A stretch of DNA of 64,000 nucleotides, from positions 4,775,001 to 4,839,000 of the forward strand of contig NZ_JBEPOB010000001.1 in NCBI RefSeq assembly GCF_040546595.1, in the 5' to 3' direction. Origin of the DNA: Bosea sp. OAE506. Its GTDB lineage: Bacteria; Pseudomonadota; Alphaproteobacteria; Rhizobiales; Beijerinckiaceae. The position numbers and the translations under genes are program-made. Shown here one piece after another: positions 59,096-64,000 of this stretch (its first letter is position 1; every line of letters starts with the position of its first letter). Below the pieces are notes generated by a model. The model made no database searches. It had not been told where the DNA came from and was given only the letters and a program-made list of their open reading frames with translations.

Positions 59096-60697
59096 CTACG
59101 AGCCCTTGAAGCTCACCATCTTCAGCTTCGGGTTGTTGCCGACATCGACCGGGATATCGAGCGAGGTCTTCATCGCGTAGCTGAGCGACTGGTGATGGAT
59201 CGGCAGGTAGATCGTCTCGTCCTTCAGCCGCGCCCAGAGCTTGGCGATGGTCGCGTCGCGCTTGGGGATATCGACCTCCTGCGAGAGCGACTGGATCATG
59301 GTGTCGACCTCGGCGTTCTTGAAGCCGGTGGCGTTCCAGGAGCCCTGCGAGCCCGTGCGCGAGTGGTACATGTAGGAGAAGATGTAGTCGGAATCATAGG
59401 TTGGGACGCCCCAGCCGACGAGGTAGAACTCGGTCTCCGGCGGGTTCTTCTGGATCAGGTTGAAGTGGATCGACTTGGACTGCGAGACGAGGTTCACCTT
59501 CACGCCGATCTGGCCGAACATGCCCACCGCCGCCTGGCAGATGCCCTCGTCATTGACGTAGCGGTCATTGGGGCAGTGCAGCGTCACCGAGAAGCCGTTG
59601 GGATAGCCCGCTTCCGCCAGCAGGGCCTTGGCCTTGGCGTTGTCGACCGCCGGGAAGGAGTCCAGCTCCTTGGTCCAGCCATTGACGAAGGGCGGCATGA
59701 TCACGCCCGTCGGCACCGACTCGCCGCGCATGACGACGCGCTGGATCGCCGGCCGGTTGATTGCCATGTTCAGGGCCTGGCGCACCTTCTTGTCGGCGAA
59801 GGGGTTCTTGCCCTGGACATCGTCGCCCTTGAGGTCGGCGGAAGCGACGTCCATGCCGAAGAAAATGGTGCGGTTCTCGGCGCCGGAGTTCACGCGCAGG
59901 TTCTGCTGGTTCTTGAGGCGCGCGATGTCCTGCACCGGCACGTCCTGGACGAAGTCGACCTCGCCCGAGAGCAGCGCCGCGACGCGGGTCGCGTCCTGCT
60001 TGATCGGAACCAGCGTCAGCTCGGTGATCTCGAGCGGGACCTTGGCCTTGTTCCAGTACGCGTCGTTGCGCTTCAGCACCGTCTTCACGTCGGCCTCGCG
60101 CGAGACGAGGGTGAAGGGGCCGGTGCCGTTGGCGTTGCGGACGGCGAAGTTCTCTTCCTTGTTCTTGAAATCCTGCGCCTTGACGGCGTTGTTCTTCTCC
60201 GCCCAGGCCTTGCTCATGATGCGGATCGAGGAGGTGTTGTTGACCAGGAGCGGGTTCGGTCCCTTGGTCTTGATGCGCACCGTCAGGTCGTCGACCTTCG
60301 AGACCTTCTCGACCGAGGTGAGATAGCCCTTGAAGTCCGAGGTCGGCTGCATGGCGCGCTCATAGGAGAACACCACGTCGTCGGCGGTGAAGGGCGCGCC
60401 GTCATGGAACTTGACGCCCGATTCCAGCTTGAATTCCCAGGTCGTCGGGTCGTCGGGCAGGACCCGCCAGGACGAGGCCAGCAGCGGCAGCAGCTTGCCG
60501 GCATGGTCCCGCTCGGTCAGGCTTTCATAGATGTGCTGGTTGAGCGAGGTGGTCGGCCCCTCGTTCTGGCCATGGGGATCGATCGTCAGGGCGTCGCCGG
60601 CGGCGGCCCATTTCAGGGGGCGGGCCTCGGCCGCGCCCAGCGCCAGCAGCGAAACCCCGAGCAATGCGGCCGCAAGGCCGAACACACGCGCCTTCAT
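59096..60697 (-). CDS. Peptide ABC transporter substrate-binding protein (family 5)
   Basis: 533 residues from the ATG at 60697 (GGGAGGG upstream; a TTG precedes it). A signal peptide (GLAAALLGVSLLALGAAEA) exports it. The family 5 pattern LKWAAAGDALTIDPHG, YESLTERD, WEFKLESGVKFHDGAPFTADDVVFSYERA lies near 40-115. It captures peptides or related solutes in the periplasm. Ligand specificity cannot be read. It is the first gene of the transporter operon, following the deacylase gene by about 150 bp. Confidence 0.94.
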   Translation of the reverse strand: MKARVFGLAAALLGVSLLALGAAEARPLKWAAAGDALTIDPHGQNEGPTTSLNQHIYESLTERDHAGKLLPLLASSWRVLPDDPTTWEFKLESGVKFHDGAPFTADDVVFSYERAMQPTSDFKGYLTSVEKVSKVDDLTVRIKTKGPNPLLVNNTSSIRIMSKAWAEKNNAVKAQDFKNKEENFAVRNANGTGPFTLVSREADVKTVLKRNDAYWNKAKVPLEITELTLVPIKQDATRVAALLSGEVDFVQDVPVQDIARLKNQQNLRVNSGAENRTIFFGMDVASADLKGDDVQGKNPFADKKVRQALNMAINRPAIQRVVMRGESVPTGVIMPPFVNGWTKELDSFPAVDNAKAKALLAEAGYPNGFSVTLHCPNDRYVNDEGICQAAVGMFGQIGVKVNLVSQSKSIHFNLIQKNPPETEFYLVGWGVPTYDSDYIFSYMYHSRTGSQGSWNATGFKNAEVDTMIQSLSQEVDIPKRDATIAKLWARLKDETIYLPIHHQSLSYAMKTSLDIPVDVGNNPKLKMVSFKGS

Positions 60698-60848
60698 CAA
60701 GTCACCCTCCCATGCAGGCGCCCCGCGGCGCCCGAAAGACAGGGATGCTAGAGGCAGGCCGCGCGCGAGTCACGGGTCTCCTGCGCGGCGGACGCATGGC
60801 GCAGGGCAGAGCCTGCACAATTTTCCGTCATCTGCCGCGCCGGGACTG

Positions 60849-62009
60849 CTAGCGCGAGAGATCCGCGATCAGCTTGCGCACGAACTGCGTGCCGGCGTCG
60901 AGCTGCGCCAGAGTGATGAACTCGTCGGGCTGGTGGGCCTGGGCGATGTCGCCGGGGCCGCAGACCACGGTCGACCAGCCGGCGCGCTGGAACAGGCCAC
61001 CCTCCGTGCCATAGGCGACGACATGGCGGCCATTGTCGCCGGTCAGCCGGCGGCAGAGTTCCTCGGCCGCACCGCTCTCCTCCGGGCCCATCGCGGGAGT
61101 GTCGGAGGTGATGACGAAGTCGATGCCGGTCTCGGGCGCGATCGCCTGCATCTGCGCTTCCAGTGCCGCGACCTCGGCGCGATAGCGCTGCTCGTAGGTC
61201 TCGAAGGTTTCACCCGGGATGCAGCGGACCTCATGGGTGAACATGCAGTGCTCGGCCGTGATGTTGACCGCCGTCCCACCCTGAACGACGCCGACATGCA
61301 GGGTCGTATAGGGCGGCTCGAACCCGTTGCCCGGCGTGGTGCGGGCCTTGTTCTCGGCCATCACCTGGTTGTGCCAGTCGATCAGGCGCCCGGCGATCAT
61401 CACCGCGGGAACGCCGACATCGACGCGGCTGGAATGGACGGCGTGACCGCGCACGGTCGTCTTCATGCGCAGACCGCCCTTATGACCGGTGACGACCTGC
61501 ATCATCGAGGGCTCGCCGACGACGACGGCGGCGGGCTTCAAGCCATCCTCCACCATCGCCTTGATGAGGACGCGCGCGCCCTGGCAGCCGACCTCCTCGT
61601 CATAGGACAGGGCGATGTGGATCGGCCGCTGCAACGGGACGGCCAGCATCTCCGGGACGAGCGCCAGCGCGATGGCATCGAAGCCCTTCATGTCACAGGT
61701 GCCGCGGCCGAAGAGCTTGCCGTCGCGCTCGGTCAGCGTCCACGGATCGGAACTCCAGTCCTGCCCCGCCACCGGTACGACGTCGGTATGGCCGGACAGA
61801 ACGACGCCGCCCTCCCGCTTCGGGCCGATCGTGGCGTAGAGGTTGGCCTTGTCGCCCTCGGCATTGAACGCCAGCGTGCTCTCGACGCCCAGGCCGGCGA
61901 GATAGTCGCGGCAGAAATGAATCAGCTCGAGATTGCTGCGCTGCGACTCCGTGTTGAACGACACCAGCTTCGCGAGCATCTCCTTGGGCGTGAACGGTGC
62001 GGGCGTCAT
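60849..62009 (-). CDS. M20 family ArgE/DapE-type deacylase (acetylornithine deacetylase-like)
   Basis: 386 residues from the ATG at 62009; a GTG two codons upstream at 62015 has better spacing to GGAGA and may be the true start. The zinc-site motifs are VVLSGHTDVVPVAGQDW near 75, GRGTCDMKGFDA near 100 and the Glu pair in LSYDEEVGCQG near 135. VLIGEPS-like VVVGEPSMMQ near 165 follows. It hydrolyses N-acetylornithine or another N-acyl amino acid. Its place before a peptide transporter favours a catabolic role over arginine synthesis. Confidence 0.9.
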   Translation of the reverse strand: MTPAPFTPKEMLAKLVSFNTESQRSNLELIHFCRDYLAGLGVESTLAFNAEGDKANLYATIGPKREGGVVLSGHTDVVPVAGQDWSSDPWTLTERDGKLFGRGTCDMKGFDAIALALVPEMLAVPLQRPIHIALSYDEEVGCQGARVLIKAMVEDGLKPAAVVVGEPSMMQVVTGHKGGLRMKTTVRGHAVHSSRVDVGVPAVMIAGRLIDWHNQVMAENKARTTPGNGFEPPYTTLHVGVVQGGTAVNITAEHCMFTHEVRCIPGETFETYEQRYRAEVAALEAQMQAIAPETGIDFVITSDTPAMGPEESGAAEELCRRLTGDNGRHVVAYGTEGGLFQRAGWSTVVCGPGDIAQAHQPDEFITLAQLDAGTQFVRKLIADLSR

Positions 62010-62179
62010 GGTCACGGGCGGTTCTCCAGAAAAGCGGCCCGAGGCAGGTTTCGTGCCGCGGCGCATCATTCGGCTGTCCTGATATATTGTGTAAGGCTCC
62101 TCGCCCCGCCTGCCAACGCCGCGTTTCCGTGAGCCGCAAAGCGCCCCTATAAGGGTGCGACGAAGCAAGAGGCGCCTTC

Positions 62180-63148
62180 ATGAACTTCGACGTGACACTG
62201 CCCGACATCCAGGCCGCCGCGGCGCGCATCGCCGGCAAGATCCGGCGGACCCCAACCTATTACAGCGCGGGGCTCTCGGCGCGGCTCGGCGTCGAGACGG
62301 TTGTCAAGGTCGAGAGCCTGCAGCTCGGCGGCTCGTTCAAGGTGCGCGGCTGCTTCAACAAGCTGATGGGGCTGAGCGACCGGGAGCTGGCGCGCGGGGT
62401 CGTCACGGTGTCCGGCGGCAACCACGCCATCGCGGTGGCGCTGGTAGCCAAGTCGATGGGCTGCCGCGCGCTGGTGCTGATGCCGCAGAACGCCGCCACT
62501 TTCAATGTCGAGATGGCCCGCTCGCTGGGGGCTGAGATCGAGCTCTGTGCCGACTCGATCGAGGCCTTCGCCAGGGCCGAGGACTACGCCGCCCAGGGCA
62601 TGACCCATGTCCACTCCTATGACGATCCGGCGATCATCGCCGGCCATGGCTCGCTCGGGCTGGAGATGAACAACGATGCCGGCGGGCGGCTGGACCATGT
62701 CTTCATCTCGATCGGCGGCGGCGGCTTCGCGGCCGGCGTCGGCGCGGCGATGAAGGGGCTCGACCCGGTGCTGCGCATCCATGGCGTCGAGACGGAAGGC
62801 GCGACCGCCATGACGCAGGCGCTCGAGGCTGGCAAGCCCGTGCCGATCAGGCCGACCTCGATCGCGCGCACGCTCGGCGCGCCCTTTGCGACCGAGCGGA
62901 CCATGGCGGCCGCGCGCCAGTTCATCGAGGACATCGTGATCGTGCCCGACGCGGAGGCGGTGCGCGAGATCGGCTGGGTGCTGCAGAACGGGCGCGTGCT
63001 GCTGGAGCCGGCGGCCTCCTGCGTCGTCGCCGCGGCGCTGGCGTGCAAGGAGATGTTCAAGCCCGGCGAGCGCGTCGGCCTCGTGCTCTGCGGCTCGAAT
63101 GTCGCGCTCGACGACATCGCCGCCTGGCGGACACAGTTCGGAGTCTGA
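62180..63148 (+). CDS. Threonine/serine dehydratase-like PLP enzyme
   Basis: 322 residues, fold type II. The PLP Lys is in LQLGGSFKVRGCFNKL near residue 54, the Asn/phosphate loop is VSGGNHAIAVA near 77, and the glycine loop is ISIGGGGFAAGVGAAMKG near 177. KIRRTPTYYSAGLS at the start is typical of threonine ammonia-lyases without an ACT domain. It deaminates Thr/Ser or a hydroxy-amino acid to a 2-oxo acid and ammonia. It is divergent from the deacylase and precedes a cupin gene. Confidence 0.9.
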   Translation: MNFDVTLPDIQAAAARIAGKIRRTPTYYSAGLSARLGVETVVKVESLQLGGSFKVRGCFNKLMGLSDRELARGVVTVSGGNHAIAVALVAKSMGCRALVLMPQNAATFNVEMARSLGAEIELCADSIEAFARAEDYAAQGMTHVHSYDDPAIIAGHGSLGLEMNNDAGGRLDHVFISIGGGGFAAGVGAAMKGLDPVLRIHGVETEGATAMTQALEAGKPVPIRPTSIARTLGAPFATERTMAAARQFIEDIVIVPDAEAVREIGWVLQNGRVLLEPAASCVVAAALACKEMFKPGERVGLVLCGSNVALDDIAAWRTQFGV

Positions 63149-63298
63149 GGCGGGCGCGAGGAACTGCGGGAGGCCTGACGCCGACGCGCGGCTGGGTCGC
63201 AGATCAGAGCCTTGACGCTGCCGCGCGTTCGGGTTTCTGGAGAAGCAGGGCGCGCCCTGCCGCCATCGCGGAAGGGCTCCACCGGCTAGGAATGCGCG

Positions 63299-63688
63299 AT
63301 GACGATCCTCGACCACGAGACGCAGCCGCAGGACAAATGGCGCGACGGCGTGATGACGCAGATGCGGGTTTCTGCGCTGGTGCAGAGCCGGCAGCTCTGC
63401 ATCTTCGAGCAGTTCTGCGATCCGGGCCTCGGCGCACCGATGCATCTGCATGCAGTCGAGGAGGTGCTCGAGATCATGGCCGGCACCGCCGAGATCTATC
63501 TGCGCGACGAGACGATGGTCGTCACCGCCAACCAGTCCGTGCTGGTGCCCGCAGGCGCCCGCCATGGCTTCAAGAACATCGGCACCGGCGTACTGCATGT
63601 GCGCGCGACGCTGGCGGCGGCGATCTTCGAAGCCTCCTATGACGACCGCAACGAGTTATCCCGCCGCTACGTCCCCGCCGACGCCTAA
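63299..63688 (+). CDS. Cupin-domain protein
   Basis: 129 residues, a single beta-barrel. The first cupin motif is PMHLHAVEEVLEIMAGTAEIYL (His/His/Glu ligands near residues 44-50), the second is SVLVPAGARHGFKNIG (His near 85). It binds a divalent metal and may isomerise or oxygenate a small acid, or bind it as a sensor. It lies 150 bp after the dehydratase gene and 63 bp before an M20 hydrolase. Confidence 0.87.
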   Translation: MTILDHETQPQDKWRDGVMTQMRVSALVQSRQLCIFEQFCDPGLGAPMHLHAVEEVLEIMAGTAEIYLRDETMVVTANQSVLVPAGARHGFKNIGTGVLHVRATLAAAIFEASYDDRNELSRRYVPADA

Positions 63689-63751
63689 CCCGGCGCTCTT
63701 TACCCCCCGGCCCGCCCCGCGGGCCATCGCTGCCCTCTCCGAGGATCGACC

Positions 63752-64000
63752 ATGCCCAACGCCTCCCTCATCGCCGCCATCCATCCCGAGCTCACGGCCA
63801 TCCGCCGCGACCTGCATCGCCATCCCGAACTGATGTACGACGTGCATCGCACGGCCGGCGTCGTCGCCGAGAAGCTGAAGGCCTGGGGCGTGGACGAGGT
63901 CGTGACCGGCATCGGCCAGACCGGCGTCGTCGGCGTGATCAAGGGCCGCAACCAGGGCTCGGGCAAGGTGATCGCGATGCGCGCCGACATGGACGCGCTG
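63752..64000 (+). CDS. M20 family amidohydrolase, N-terminal part (cut by window edge)
   Basis: 83 residues visible from the ATG at 63752. ELTAIRRDLHRHPELMYDVHRTA and the zinc-site start VIAMRADMDAL are typical of M20D amidohydrolases (hippurate hydrolase, indole-acetyl-amino acid hydrolase). It would remove the acyl group from an N-acyl amino acid. It fits the nearby ArgE-like gene and peptide transporter in an acyl-amino acid or peptide catabolic group. The 3' end is outside the window. Confidence 0.9.
   Translation, partial: MPNASLIAAIHPELTAIRRDLHRHPELMYDVHRTAGVVAEKLKAWGVDEVVTGIGQTGVVGVIKGRNQGSGKVIAMRADMDAL

Noticed and set aside
1..64000. tRNA, rRNA genes and CRISPR arrays
   Set aside because: I looked for cloverleaf-type and TTCGAATC-type signals and for regularly spaced direct repeats, and found none I could support by eye. 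A covariance-model scan would be decisive.

Overview
The window is about 64 kb of very GC-rich chromosome from an alphaproteobacterium of the order Hyphomicrobiales (Rhizobiales). Gene content and order fit a Bosea-like genus best, but that is inference. Supporting points are a PodJ-type polar protein with CtrA and GANTC-like signals upstream, the M16 pair-DUF3035-lspA-ileS-ribF neighbourhood, a cytochrome-b-linked formate dehydrogenase with DUF3305/DUF3306 partners, and several palindromic intergenic repeats of a kind common in this order. I saw no rRNA, tRNA, CRISPR array, transposase or integrase. Most of the window is ordinary, densely packed core genome.

Layout. 1-2.6 kb: the tail of a pseudouridine synthase, rsmD and an EamA exporter. 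2.6-4.3 kb: a small accessory island of lower GC, holding a lipoprotein, a displaced fragment of the mutL 3' end, a broken polymorphic-toxin C-terminus and two DUF2019 putative immunity genes. 4.3-16.7 kb: a long minus-strand housekeeping block (mutL, two M16 peptidases, a DUF3035-like protein, lspA, ileS, ribF, a MaoC hydratase and a HAD phosphatase), interrupted by a plus-strand cheY. 16.8-22.6 kb: a degenerate EAL protein, a TPR membrane protein, an omega-amino acid aminotransferase, a small unknown protein and a peptide deformylase homologue lacking two metal ligands. 22.5-28.5 kb: fatty-acid beta-oxidation (fused hydratase/dehydrogenase, thiolase, acyl-CoA dehydrogenase) with a MerR regulator. 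28.9-32.3 kb: a 1125-residue PodJ-like protein. 32.5-34.2 kb: a TauE/SafE exporter with its TIGR02186 partner.

34.2-53.5 kb is the most coherent part: a formate dehydrogenase and molybdenum-cofactor region. The structural genes (alpha, 4Fe-4S beta, cytochrome b gamma) follow a small Tat-signal protein and a chaperone that fuses a YdaS/Cro-like DNA-binding domain to a TorD domain. Upstream lie DUF3306, DUF3305, DUF6352, DUF6505 and a biotin/lipoate-ligase-like protein lacking catalytic motifs, and divergent from these a 679-residue polyferredoxin. Cofactor genes flank this core: mobB-moeA on one side; TusA, Mrp, DUF2478, fdhD, a PH-like membrane protein and mobA on the other, with a WD40-cytochrome c fusion between. 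Together they plausibly build, insert, sulfurate and electrically connect one periplasmic formate dehydrogenase; the roles of the DUF proteins are unknown.

53.7-64 kb: an O-antigen-ligase-like membrane protein, a complete dipeptide/oligopeptide ABC transporter, an ArgE/DapE-type deacylase, a threonine dehydratase-like PLP enzyme, a cupin, and the start of an M20 amidohydrolase cut by the window edge. This part looks like uptake and breakdown of peptides or N-acyl amino acids.
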